A stretch of 64,000 nucleotides of DNA from Bryobacteraceae bacterium CoA2 C42 (GTDB lineage Bacteria > Acidobacteriota > Terriglobia > Bryobacterales > Bryobacteraceae), in the NCBI GenBank assembly GCA_019931245.1, contig JAINDL010000116.1, positions 1 through 64,000 on the forward strand, read 5' to 3'. Position numbers and translations under genes: made by a program. The notes beneath the pieces are model-generated. The model saw only the letters and a program-made list of their open reading frames with translations, was not told the DNA's origin and did not search any database. This document shows positions 46,750 through 55,824 of this stretch, piece by piece (within the stretch, counting starts at the first letter, position 1; the number at the start of each line of letters is the position of its first letter).

Positions 46750-49700
46750 ATGCAAACTCTGGCAGAGATCTGCATCAAACGTCCGGTGTTTGCGACGATG
46801 CTCATTCTGATGCTCGTCGTGCTGGGCCTGGACGGCTACCGGAAGCTGGGCGTCGACCTGTTTCCGAAGATCGAGTTTCCGATCGTCTCGATTACGACCA
46901 CGCTGCGCGGCGCTTCGCCCGAAGAGGTGGAGACGCAGCTATCGAAGCGCATTGAAGAGGCCGTCAACACGGTCTCCGGCATCGATGAACTGTTTTCGAA
47001 CTCCTCGGAGGGCCTGTCGCGGGTGACCATTCAGTTCACCCTCGAAAAAGATGCCGAGGTGGCCGCGCAGGAGGTGCGCGATAAGATCTCGACCATTCTC
47101 GGCCAACTACCGCAGGACGCCGATCCGCCGGTGGTGGAGAAGGTCTCCACCGACGCTTCGCCCGTGATCAACGTGGTGGTCTCGGCCAACCGCGACCTGC
47201 GAGAGACGACCAAGTTGGTCGATGACCGGATCAAGAAGAGCATTGAGTCGCTCGATGGCGTAGGGCAGGTGCGTTTTATTGGCGACCGGGAGCGGGCGAT
47301 TCAGATCTGGCTCGACGGCCAGAAGCTGTACTCCTACAACCTGAACATCGACCAGATTCGGGCTTCGATTGGCGCACAGAACGCCGAGATTCCGGGCGGG
47401 CGTCTTGACCAGGGCAACCGCGAGCTGAGCGTCCGGACGCTGGGCCGGATCCTGCGTCCGGGCGATTTTTCAACTCTGATTGTCGCCAATACACCGGGCG
47501 GGCCAATCCGGGTGGAGGACATCGGCGCGGTTCAGGACGGCTTCAAGGAGCAGCGGACACTGGCGCGGCTCGATGGCCGGGATGCGGTGGTGCTGCAGAT
47601 CCGGAAACAGGCCGGGACGAACACGCTGGCCGTGATTGAAAAGGTGAAGGAGCGCATCGACGAGATCCGTCCGCTGCTGCCGCCGGACTTCGAGATCGCC
47701 TATATCGGCGACCAGTCGTTCTTCATCGTCGAGTCGTTCCACGCCGTGCAGGAGCACCTGATCCTGGGCGGGGTGCTGGCCGGGGTGGTGGTGCTGCTGT
47801 TTATGCGGAGCTGGCGGTCGACGCTGATTGCGGCGGTGGCCATCCCGACCTCAATTATTGCGACCTACACGCTGATGAACCTGATGGGCTTTACGCTCAA
47901 TCAGATTACGATGCTGGCGTTGACGCTGATGGTGGGCATTGTGATTGACGATGCGATTGTGGTGCTCGAGAACATCTTCCGGTTTCTTGAAGAGAAGCGG
48001 ATGACGCCGATTGAGGCCGCCATTGAGGGCACGCGCGACATTGGCCTGGCGGTGCTGGCGACGACGCTGTCGCTGGCGGTCGTCTTTCTGCCGGTGGCGT
48101 TCATGAGCGGCATTGTAGGCCGTTTCATGTCGAGCTTCGGGTTCACGGCGGCCTTTGCGATCCTGGTCTCGCTCGTCGTGAGCTTCACGCTGACGCCGAT
48201 GCTCTGCTCCCGCTTTCTGAAGCTGACGCCGGGCCACGACGCCAACGCCACTAAGCAGACGTTGATCTTCAAGATGGTTGATGTGCCGTACCAGGCGATG
48301 CTGCGCTGGTCGATGCGGCACCGGTGGGTGATTGTGACCATCTCGGTGGCGACGTTTCTGTCGACCGGTCTGCTGTTCAAGTTCCTTGGCGTGGACTTTT
48401 TGCCGCAGGATGACCAGAGCGAGTTTGAAGTCACGGTGCGCATGCCGGCCGGCTCCTCGCTGGCTGGTACCGACCAGTTGATGCGGCAGGTGGAGGCGGA
48501 CCTGCGGCGCTTGCCGGGGGTGAAGAACCTGCTGACGCAGATTGGCAGCGACCCGCGGCAGCAGGTGGACCGCGGCACGATTCTGGTGGCCCTGGTGCAG
48601 CCCGGCCAGCGGCGCGAGAACCAGTTTCAGGTGATGGATATGGCGCGGGAGACGCTGCGGAAGTATAAAGACCTGATCATCGCCGTGCAGTTGCCGGCGG
48701 TGATTCAGGGCGCCGGGCCGAACCGGGATTTTCAGTACTTTCTGCAGGGTTCGGACCTGGCGCAATTGGACGGTTACGCCCGCAAACTGATGGCGAAGCT
48801 GGCGGCGACGCCAGGGGTGGCGGACCTGGAAAGCTCCTACGAGGCGGGGAAACCGGAGGTGCGGGTGCTGGTGAACCGGGAGAAGGCGGCCAACTTGAAC
48901 GTGAATGTGGCTTCGATTGCGACGGCGCTGCGGACGCTGGTGGCCGGCGATGAGCAGGTAACCACCTACCGCGAAGGCGACGACCGCTACGACGTCGGCC
49001 TGCGCGTGACGCGTGAGTTTCGCAACTCGCCGGACGCGATGAGCCGGCTGTATGTGCCGTCGGCTACGCTCGGCAACGTGGCGCTGTCGAACGTCGCCAC
49101 GCTGCGGGAGGACACGGGCCCCATCGGCATCGACCGGCGGAACCGGCAGCGGCAGATTCTGATCAGCGCGAGCGTGGTGGGAGGGCAGTCCCTGTCGACG
49201 GTGCTGGCAGTGGCGGATAACACAATCAAGGAGCTGCAGATGCCGCCTGATTACCGCAGCGGCACCATCGGACGGAGCAAGGAGTTGGGCCGCGCCGGCG
49301 CCAGCTTCGTCATTGCGTTTTTGCTGTCCATCATCTTCATGTACATGATTCTGGCGGCGCAGTTTGAGAGCTTCGTCGACCCGATTGTGATTCTGCTCAG
49401 TCTGCCGTTGTCGATGCCGTTTGCGCTGCTGTCGCTGATTATCATGCGGGAGAATTTTTCGATTATTTACAGCTCCGTGGGGATTCTCGTGTTGTTTGGC
49501 ATTGTGAAGAAGAATTCGATTTTGCAGTTGGACCACATTAAGGCGCTGCGCCGCGAGGGCCTGCCGCGGCTCGAGGCGATTCTCAAGGGTTGCGAGGACC
49601 GGCTGCGGCCGATTCTGATGACCACGGCGGCGCTGGTGGCCGGTATGCTGCCGCTGGCGCTCGGCCAGGGCGCGGGCGCGGGGACGCGGCGGACGGTGGC

Positions 49701-51495
49701 GATTGTTGTCATTGGGGGCCAGACGCTCTGCCTGCTGCTGACGCTGTTGATTACGCCCGTCTCCTACAGTCTGTTTGACGACTTGGCGAGCACGTCGTGG
49801 CTCCGCCGCTGGAGCCGGTGGTTGCCGTGGCGGAAGGCGGCCGGCCCGACGGCGGCGCTGCTGGCGCTCGTCGCCGTGCTCGCGCCGGTGGCGCACGGGG
49901 CCGAGGAGTTGAACAAGCAGCGGGTGGGCGTGACTTTGGCGGCGCGGAAGCTGAGTTTGAAAGAAGCCGTCGAAGCGGCGCTGCAGAACAACCTCGAGAT
50001 CGAGATCGAACGGACCAACATCGCCACCGCCCAGCAACTGCTGAACGCGGCCAAGGGCGTCTTCGACCCCGTCTTCTCCTACACGCCCAGCTACGAACGG
50101 CGGGACACCCCGGCCGCCTCCGTCCTGCAGGCCGCCACGGGTAAGCTCGAAGAGCGGTTTATCAACAACAACGCCGGGGTGCGCACGCGGGCGCCCTGGC
50201 AGGGCATGAGCCTGGGCGTGAGTTTCGATAACACCCGGACCCAGACCAACAACCCGTTCGTGAATCTGAATCCGTTTCTGAGCTCGCGGCTGCTGCTCAC
50301 CTACACGCAGCCGCTGCTGCGGAACCGGTTGATTGACCGCGAACGCGCGCAGATCAAAATTCGCAGCAAGCAGGTGGGGATCTCGGAGACCGACTTTGAG
50401 CTGCGCGTGATCGACGTGGTGGCCCGCGTCGAACAGGCCTATTGGGACCTGGTCGCCGCCCGGCAGGCGGTGCAGGTGGCCGAAGACGGGGTGAAACTCG
50501 GGCAGGAGCAGTTGGCGCGCACCGAACGGCAGATTGCGGCCGGCACGCTGGCGCCGGTCGAGATTTCGCTCGCGCGGTCCGAGTTCGAACGGCGCCGGGA
50601 CTCCTTCTACGCGACGCAGGACATTCTGACCGCCGCCGAAAACAATCTGAAGCTGCTGCTGGCCAACGGACGGGCGAACGCCGTTTGGGGCGAGGAGGTG
50701 GTGCCGGCCGACGCGGAAATCACCGGCAAGCCGGAGGCGGAGGAGTTGGGCGCGGTTGTGCAGACCGCCCTCGCCAAGCGGCCCGAACTGCGGCTGTTGA
50801 GCCAACGGCGGACGGTGAATGAGATCGAAAAAGAGCTGAACCGGGACCAGTTGAAGCCGCAGGTGAACCTGGTGGCCGGCTACGCCAACAGCGGCTTGGC
50901 GGGGACGCTGAGCACGGCGCCCAATCCGTTTGAAGGGCAGAGCGCGGGGATCTACAGCCGGCTGAACCAACTGAGCGGCCTGGCGGGTCTGGCGCCGGTG
51001 CTGCCGCCGGTGCAGGGTTCGCTGCCGCCGTTTCTGCTGGGCGGGTACGGGTCGGCGCTGTCGAACGTGTTCACGGGCCGGTTTCCGACCGTGCAGGTAG
51101 GCATGCAGTTCGAGCTCAATCTGCGCAACCGGACCGCGGAGGCGGCGCTGGCGCAGACGGCGATTGCCGAAAAACGGCTGGGGCTCGAACGGACGCGCCT
51201 TGAACAGGCCATTGACGCGCAGGTGCGCAACGCGCTGCAGGGGCTGGTGGCTTCCCGCGAGCGGATTGCGGCGGCCGAGGCGTCGGCCAAGGCGGCCGAA
51301 GAGAAGTTGAACAGCGAAGTCCGGCTCTTTCAGACGGGCGAATCGACCAACTTTTTCGTCCTGCAGCGGCAGAACGAGCTGCTCGAATCGCGCCGCCGGG
51401 CCGTGGTGGCGCATTTGGAGTACAACAAGTCGGCCGCGCGCCTCGAACAGGCGCGGGGGCGGACGCTTGAAACCAAGGAGATCCGGCTGCGGTAG
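46750..51495 (+). CDS. RND multidrug pump fused in frame to a TolC-family outer-membrane factor
   Basis: The open frame encodes 1581 residues with no stop. Residues 1-1024 form a complete HAE1-type RND pump: TM1, VDLFPKIEFPIVSITT, the TM4 acidic block LTLMVGIVIDDAIVVLENI, and twelve TM segments ending in LITPVSYSLFDDLAS. Residues about 1025-1050 have a basic start (PWRK), a hydrophobic core and AHGAEE, like a signal peptide. Residues 1050-1581 form a TolC/OEP-type protein with two helical repeats (YTQPLLRNRLIDRERAQIK; RNALQGLVASRERIAAAEAS). A one-chain inner-membrane/outer-membrane fusion is structurally unusual; cleavage at AHGA or internal translation (TTG 49822) could split it. The fusion is continuous by sequence; its processing is inference. 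Confidence 0.85.
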   Translation: MQTLAEICIKRPVFATMLILMLVVLGLDGYRKLGVDLFPKIEFPIVSITTTLRGASPEEVETQLSKRIEEAVNTVSGIDELFSNSSEGLSRVTIQFTLEKDAEVAAQEVRDKISTILGQLPQDADPPVVEKVSTDASPVINVVVSANRDLRETTKLVDDRIKKSIESLDGVGQVRFIGDRERAIQIWLDGQKLYSYNLNIDQIRASIGAQNAEIPGGRLDQGNRELSVRTLGRILRPGDFSTLIVANTPGGPIRVEDIGAVQDGFKEQRTLARLDGRDAVVLQIRKQAGTNTLAVIEKVKERIDEIRPLLPPDFEIAYIGDQSFFIVESFHAVQEHLILGGVLAGVVVLLFMRSWRSTLIAAVAIPTSIIATYTLMNLMGFTLNQITMLALTLMVGIVIDDAIVVLENIFRFLEEKRMTPIEAAIEGTRDIGLAVLATTLSLAVVFLPVAFMSGIVGRFMSSFGFTAAFAILVSLVVSFTLTPMLCSRFLKLTPGHDANATKQTLIFKMVDVPYQAMLRWSMRHRWVIVTISVATFLSTGLLFKFLGVDFLPQDDQSEFEVTVRMPAGSSLAGTDQLMRQVEADLRRLPGVKNLLTQIGSDPRQQVDRGTILVALVQPGQRRENQFQVMDMARETLRKYKDLIIAVQLPAVIQGAGPNRDFQYFLQGSDLAQLDGYARKLMAKLAATPGVADLESSYEAGKPEVRVLVNREKAANLNVNVASIATALRTLVAGDEQVTTYREGDDRYDVGLRVTREFRNSPDAMSRLYVPSATLGNVALSNVATLREDTGPIGIDRRNRQRQILISASVVGGQSLSTVLAVADNTIKELQMPPDYRSGTIGRSKELGRAGASFVIAFLLSIIFMYMILAAQFESFVDPIVILLSLPLSMPFALLSLIIMRENFSIIYSSVGILVLFGIVKKNSILQLDHIKALRREGLPRLEAILKGCEDRLRPILMTTAALVAGMLPLALGQGAGAGTRRTVAIVVIGGQTLCLLLTLLITPVSYSLFDDLASTSWLRRWSRWLPWRKAAGPTAALLALVAVLAPVAHGAEELNKQRVGVTLAARKLSLKEAVEAALQNNLEIEIERTNIATAQQLLNAAKGVFDPVFSYTPSYERRDTPAASVLQAATGKLEERFINNNAGVRTRAPWQGMSLGVSFDNTRTQTNNPFVNLNPFLSSRLLLTYTQPLLRNRLIDRERAQIKIRSKQVGISETDFELRVIDVVARVEQAYWDLVAARQAVQVAEDGVKLGQEQLARTERQIAAGTLAPVEISLARSEFERRRDSFYATQDILTAAENNLKLLLANGRANAVWGEEVVPADAEITGKPEAEELGAVVQTALAKRPELRLLSQRRTVNEIEKELNRDQLKPQVNLVAGYANSGLAGTLSTAPNPFEGQSAGIYSRLNQLSGLAGLAPVLPPVQGSLPPFLLGGYGSALSNVFTGRFPTVQVGMQFELNLRNRTAEAALAQTAIAEKRLGLERTRLEQAIDAQVRNALQGLVASRERIAAAEASAKAAEEKLNSEVRLFQTGESTNFFVLQRQNELLESRRRAVVAHLEYNKSAARLEQARGRTLETKEIRLR
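49811..49824 (+). promoter_or_regulatory. Possible internal ribosome-binding site and TTG start for the outer-membrane factor
   Basis: GGAG at 49811-49814 lies 7 nt upstream of an in-frame TTG at 49822. Starting there would give a protein beginning MPWRKAAGP, followed by a hydrophobic core and AHGAEE, a textbook signal peptide. This would let the outer-membrane part be made separately from the fusion. Confidence 0.4.
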
Positions 51496-51551
51496 GCCAC
51501 CTGTGGAAAACCTGAGGACAGCCGGCTTTTGCGCCGCGCGCCGGAGTCGGC

Positions 51552-51557
51552 TACTTT
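51552..51557 (+). promoter_or_regulatory. -10-like TACTTT before dnaB
   Basis: TACTTT begins 12 nt before the ATG at 51564 in a 68-nt gap after the pump gene. A leaderless or very short-leader transcript is predicted. No clear -35 is present. Confidence 0.35.
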
Positions 51558-51563
51558 CGTTTT

Positions 51564-52940
51564 ATGGCTGCCAATGATCTTGTCCTTCAGAAAGGCCTAC
51601 CGGCCAATCTGGAGATTGAACGCTACCTGCTGGGCGCGATCCTCGTCGACCCCTCGGCGTTTCTCAACGTCGCCAGCCTGATTCAGCCCACCGACTTTTC
51701 CGTACAGTCCCATCAGCTGATCTTCACGCGGATGATTGAGCTGTCGGAGGCCAACAGCCACATCGACCGCGTCACGCTGGCCAATGAGCTGATGCGCCAC
51801 GGGGAGCTGGAAACCGTGGGCGGGTTGAGCTATCTGGTTTCGCTCGACGACGGGATGCCCAAGCTGTACGATCTCGAGCGCTACGCGACCATCGTCAGGG
51901 AGCATTCGCTGCGGCGGCGGCTGATTCTGACGAGCCAGGCCCTGATTGACCGGGCCGTGGGCGGGCAGGAGAGCGCCGATGAGATTCTGGCCAGTGCCGA
52001 GACCGATCTGCTGCAGTTGGGCGAGTCCCACGTCGCCAATAAGCTGCTGCACGCCCGCGATATTCTGAGCAAGGCCGAGGGCGGCGTCAATGCGTTTCTC
52101 GATCCGACCAAGCGCATCCGCGGCACGGCCACCGGCTTCCTGAAGCTGGACGAGATGACCGGCGGCTTCCGCCCCGGCGAGCTGATTATTCTGGCGGCCC
52201 GGCCGGCGATGGGTAAAACGGCGTTGGCGCTGAATGTGGCGCAGCATGTGGCGATGAACCCGACTAATCCGCGGGCGGTGGCCGTGTTTTCGCTCGAAAT
52301 GTCGAGCGAGTCGCTGCTGCAGCGCATGGTGTGCGCGCAGGCTCGGGTGTCGCAGACGAAGTTCCGGGAAGGGTTCCTCGATAACGACGAACGCCGCCGG
52401 CTGCAGAAGGGCCTCGTCGATATCGTCAAGGCGCCGATTTTTATCAATGACAGTTCGACGATCGGCCTGATGGAGATCCACGCCGAACTGCGCCGGCTGA
52501 AGTCGCAGGCTGATCTTGGCCTGGTGGTGGTCGACTATCTGCAGCTGATGACGAGCAAGGGGCGCGTTGAGAACCGCAACCAGGAGGTCAGCGCGTTGTC
52601 GCGCGGCCTGAAGCTGCTGTCAAAAGAGTTGGAGTGCCCGTTCCTAGTGCTTTCGCAGCTGAGCCGTGCGAGCGAGACGCGCCCCGGGGATCACCGGCCG
52701 GTGCTGAGCGACCTGCGCGAATCCGGGTCGATCGAGCAGGACGCCGACATGGTGGCCTTCGTCTTCCGTGAAGAGTACTACAAGCGCTTCGACGCCTCGC
52801 TGCACGGGCTGGCCGAGCTGATTCTGGCCAAGCAGCGCAACGGCCCCACCGGGATCGTGAAACTGAGCTTTATGCATGAGTTCACCCGGTTTGAAAACCG
52901 CCTGGACGATATTCCGGGCGAGGACGGTCCGCCCAATTAG
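51564..52940 (+). CDS. dnaB: Replicative DNA helicase DnaB
   Basis: DnaB unwinds DNA ahead of the replication fork as a ring hexamer. The N-terminal collar domain (residues 1-115) has LEIERYLLGAILVDPSAF; the RecA-like domain has the Walker A ARPAMGKTAL (about residue 211), AVFSLEMSSESL (Walker B region), VVVDYLQLM and the terminal QNGPTGIVKLSF-type segment. Length 458 is typical. It lies alone between the pump operon and a convergent SRPBCC gene; its stop shares four bases (TTAG) with the neighbour's. Confidence 0.95.
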   Translation: MAANDLVLQKGLPANLEIERYLLGAILVDPSAFLNVASLIQPTDFSVQSHQLIFTRMIELSEANSHIDRVTLANELMRHGELETVGGLSYLVSLDDGMPKLYDLERYATIVREHSLRRRLILTSQALIDRAVGGQESADEILASAETDLLQLGESHVANKLLHARDILSKAEGGVNAFLDPTKRIRGTATGFLKLDEMTGGFRPGELIILAARPAMGKTALALNVAQHVAMNPTNPRAVAVFSLEMSSESLLQRMVCAQARVSQTKFREGFLDNDERRRLQKGLVDIVKAPIFINDSSTIGLMEIHAELRRLKSQADLGLVVVDYLQLMTSKGRVENRNQEVSALSRGLKLLSKELECPFLVLSQLSRASETRPGDHRPVLSDLRESGSIEQDADMVAFVFREEYYKRFDASLHGLAELILAKQRNGPTGIVKLSFMHEFTRFENRLDDIPGEDGPPN

Positions 52941-53380
52941 GCTTCGCAGAGCCGTTTGGTGACGGCGTGGCGGTGGCGGAACATGAGGGTCAACTGGATT
53001 TTGGCTGCCCAGCCAAACAGGAGATCGGCCACGGGACCGCCCTTCAACCGGAATTCGATCCGGTCGGCGAGTACGGAGCCGGCGCCTTGCGGGAGGAACT
53101 CGTGGCGGTGTTTCCAGTAAGCGAAGGGGCCGCTCTCCTGTTCATCGACAAACAGGCGGTTCTTTTCGTAATCGGTGTGGACGGCGACCCAGGTGACGGG
53201 AAAGGGGCCCAGAAACGCCCGGAAGACCACGCGCGCGCCGGTTTCAAGGCCCCCCTGGCGGCTGACGAGTTGGACCTTCTGCCAGGGCGGGGTCAGCAGG
53301 GCAAAGATGTCGGCGCGCTCGTGGAAGGCGAAAACTTTCTCCGCCGGGGCGTTAATTTGCGTGATCATTTCGAAACGCAT
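52937..53380 (-). CDS. SRPBCC (START/Bet v1-like) superfamily protein
   Basis: These small proteins bind hydrophobic ligands such as polyketides or lipids. The pattern INAPAEKVFAFHERADIFALLTPPW near the start and the periodic beta-strand/helix order with a final FRHRHAVTKRLCEA match the superfamily. Length 147 is usual. Its start is 20 nt from the divergent ABC transporter gene, with which it shares a promoter region. Ligand unknown. Confidence 0.72.
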   Translation of the reverse strand: MRFEMITQINAPAEKVFAFHERADIFALLTPPWQKVQLVSRQGGLETGARVVFRAFLGPFPVTWVAVHTDYEKNRLFVDEQESGPFAYWKHRHEFLPQGAGSVLADRIEFRLKGGPVADLLFGWAAKIQLTLMFRHRHAVTKRLCEA

Positions 53381-53400
53381 TGTAAACTGGGGAATTCGTT

Positions 53401-54900
53401 ATGTTGCTGCAAATGAAGGGCGTCGAGAAACGCTTCGGAGGGGTGACGGCACTCCGGCAGGGGGATCTCGAAATCCGGGCGGGGGAGGTCCATCTGGTGA
53501 TGGGCGAGAACGGCGCCGGTAAGTCTACGATGATGAAAATCATCGCCGGGATGCAGAAGCGCGATGGCGGCGCGATGATCTGGCAGGGGCAGACCGTCGA
53601 TTTCGAAAACCCGAAGCAGGCAGCGCAGATGGGCATTGCGATGGTGCACCAGGAGTCGCTGCTGGCGCCGCACTTGAGCGTGGCGGAGAACATTTTTCTG
53701 GGGCGGGAGATCCCTGGGCCGCTCGGGACGGTGAACCGGCGCAAGATGCTGGCCGAGGCGGCGCGGTTGATCGCCCAGTACGGCTTTCGCCTGCAGGCCG
53801 ACTGGATGGTGGGCCGTTTGAGTCCGGCGGGCAAGCAACTGGTCGAGATCTGCCGGGCGATTCAGAACGGGACGTCGCTGCTGATCTTTGACGAACCGAC
53901 CTCGTCGCTGTCGGAAGCCGAGACGCACGAGGTCTTCCGCATCGTGCGGGAGCTGCGCGAGCGCGGCACGGGGGTGATCTACATCACCCACCGCATGGAG
54001 GAGTTGCGCAGCGTGGGCGACCGCGTGACCATTTTGCGCGACGGCGCCACGGTGCACACCGAGGCGCTGGCCACCCTCACCCGGGACCGGATGATTCAGT
54101 ACATGGTCGGCCGGGCGGTAAATTCGATCTACAGCCGGGAGCCGTTGCCCCCGGGTGAGCCGCTGCTGACGGTCACCGGGGTTTCGACGCCCTCCCTGCT
54201 GCGCCACGTCAGCCTGACGCTGCGCGCCGGGGAGATTGTCGGCCTCGGCGGCCTGATGGGCGCCGGGCGCACGGAGCTGTGCCGGGCGATTTTTGGCTTG
54301 GACCCGGTGAGCAGCGGCAGCGTGGAGGTGGCCGGCCGGCCGCTGGCGCTGCGTAACCCCCGCGAGGCCGTCGCCGCCGGCGTTGCGCTGATTCCGGAAG
54401 ATCGCCAGCGCACGGGCCTCGCCCGCGACCTGCCCATCGGCTGGAACGTCACCCTGGCGAATCTGGACGCCGTCAGCCCCGGCGGGGTGATCCGGCATCC
54501 GGAGGAGGAGCGCGTGACGCGCGAGGCGATCGACCGCCTGCGCATCCGCTGCGAGAACGGGCGGCAGCGTGCCGGCCGGCTGAGCGGGGGCAACCAGCAG
54601 AAGGTGGTGATTTCGAAGTGGGTGAACCGCGGGGCGCGGGTGTTTTTGTTCGACGAACCGACGCGGGGCATCGATGTGGGCGCGAAAGTTGAGGTTTTTG
54701 CCGTGATGGACGAGTTGGCGCGCCAAGGCGCCGCGATCCTGATGGTGAGTTCCGAACTGCCGGAACTGTTGCAGGTGGCTGACCGGATTCTGGTGATGAG
54801 CCAGGGCCATCTGGTGGGCGAACTCCCGCGCGGCTGTTCGCAGGAAGACATTATGCGGCTGGCCACGGCGCCGCCGGAGTCGGGAGATCTGTTGCAATGA
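53401..54900 (+). CDS. Sugar ABC transporter ATPase, RbsA/MglA type
   Basis: The protein has two ATPase domains in one chain, as in ribose/galactose importers. Domain one has Walker A GENGAGKST (residues 36-44) and a Walker B LLIFDEPTSSLS. Domain two has a degenerate Walker A (GLMGAGRTE, about residue 287) and the signature LSGGNQQKV, then VFLFDEPTRGIDVG. Length 499 matches. Its stop overlaps the permease start by four bases. No substrate-binding protein gene is in the window, so the sugar is not identified. Confidence 0.92.
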   Translation: MLLQMKGVEKRFGGVTALRQGDLEIRAGEVHLVMGENGAGKSTMMKIIAGMQKRDGGAMIWQGQTVDFENPKQAAQMGIAMVHQESLLAPHLSVAENIFLGREIPGPLGTVNRRKMLAEAARLIAQYGFRLQADWMVGRLSPAGKQLVEICRAIQNGTSLLIFDEPTSSLSEAETHEVFRIVRELRERGTGVIYITHRMEELRSVGDRVTILRDGATVHTEALATLTRDRMIQYMVGRAVNSIYSREPLPPGEPLLTVTGVSTPSLLRHVSLTLRAGEIVGLGGLMGAGRTELCRAIFGLDPVSSGSVEVAGRPLALRNPREAVAAGVALIPEDRQRTGLARDLPIGWNVTLANLDAVSPGGVIRHPEEERVTREAIDRLRIRCENGRQRAGRLSGGNQQKVVISKWVNRGARVFLFDEPTRGIDVGAKVEVFAVMDELARQGAAILMVSSELPELLQVADRILVMSQGHLVGELPRGCSQEDIMRLATAPPESGDLLQ

Positions 54901-55820
54901 TTAAGCGTTTGCTGCCTTTTCTGGCGTTGCTCACCCTGTTTGTGACCTTGAGCATCGCCAGTCCCTCGTTTCTGACCTCGCAGAACCTGTCGAGCGTGGT
55001 CCGGCAGACGGCGGTGTTCAATACCCTCGCTCTGGGGATGACGCTCATTATCATTTCGGGCGGCATCGATCTCTCGGTCGGCTCGATTGTCGCCCTGGGT
55101 GGACTCGGCGGCACGATGGCCATGGCCAAGGGGGTGCCCATCCCGCTCGGGGTGCTGCTGGGCATCGCCACCGGCCTGCTTTGCGGCTTGCTGAACGGGA
55201 TTTTGATTACGCAGCTGCGGATTATTCCCTTCATCGTGACGCTCGGCATGATGGGGGTGCTGCGGGGCTTCGCGTTGATTATCTCGGACGGCATGCCCGT
55301 CCATGACGTCCCGAAAGGCTTCCAGTTTCTGGGGGAGGGGACGGTGTTTGGCTTCCCCTTTGTGCTCGTGGTGCTGATCGCCTGCGCCGCTTTGGTGCAC
55401 TTCATTCTCGAACACACCCGGCTGGGCCGCTATGTATTTGCGATTGGCAGCAATGCCGAGGCGGCCGTCTACGCGGGTATTCCGGTGAACTTTCATACGG
55501 TGGCCATCTATGCGCTGTGCGGCGGTCTGGCCGGTCTGGCCGGACTGATTGAAGCCAGCCGGCTGTCGACCGGGCAGCCCACCGCGGGCCAAGGCTATGA
55601 GCTGCAGGCGATTGCCGCGGTCGTCATCGGCGGCGGTTCGTTGCGGGGCGGTGAGGGTACAGTGATCGGGACGCTGGTCGGCGGCTTCATCATGGGTTTG
55701 CTCGCCAACGGCAGCGACCTGCTCGGCATCAATCCCTATGTGCAGCAGGCGCTGATCGGGGCGATGATTATTGTCTTTGTTGCCGTCGATGAGTTCCGCA
55801 AGCGCCGCGTGCCTTCCTAG
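54897..55820 (+). CDS. Sugar ABC transporter permease, RbsC type
   Basis: About eight to nine TM segments can be traced in 307 residues. The early GGIDLSVGSIVALGGLGG motif and the loop NAEAAVYAGIPVNFHT are typical of RbsC/XylH permeases. The start overlaps the ATPase stop as ATGA. With the ATPase it would form a transporter, but the periplasmic binding protein is not present in this window and must be elsewhere. Confidence 0.9.
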   Translation: MIKRLLPFLALLTLFVTLSIASPSFLTSQNLSSVVRQTAVFNTLALGMTLIIISGGIDLSVGSIVALGGLGGTMAMAKGVPIPLGVLLGIATGLLCGLLNGILITQLRIIPFIVTLGMMGVLRGFALIISDGMPVHDVPKGFQFLGEGTVFGFPFVLVVLIACAALVHFILEHTRLGRYVFAIGSNAEAAVYAGIPVNFHTVAIYALCGGLAGLAGLIEASRLSTGQPTAGQGYELQAIAAVVIGGGSLRGGEGTVIGTLVGGFIMGLLANGSDLLGINPYVQQALIGAMIIVFVAVDEFRKRRVPS

Positions 55821-55824
55821 CGCT

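Noticed and set aside
47851-51414. Long minus-strand open frame opposite the RND-TolC gene
   Set aside because: Composition is Arg/Gln/His-rich with no motif; antisense shadow of a real gene.
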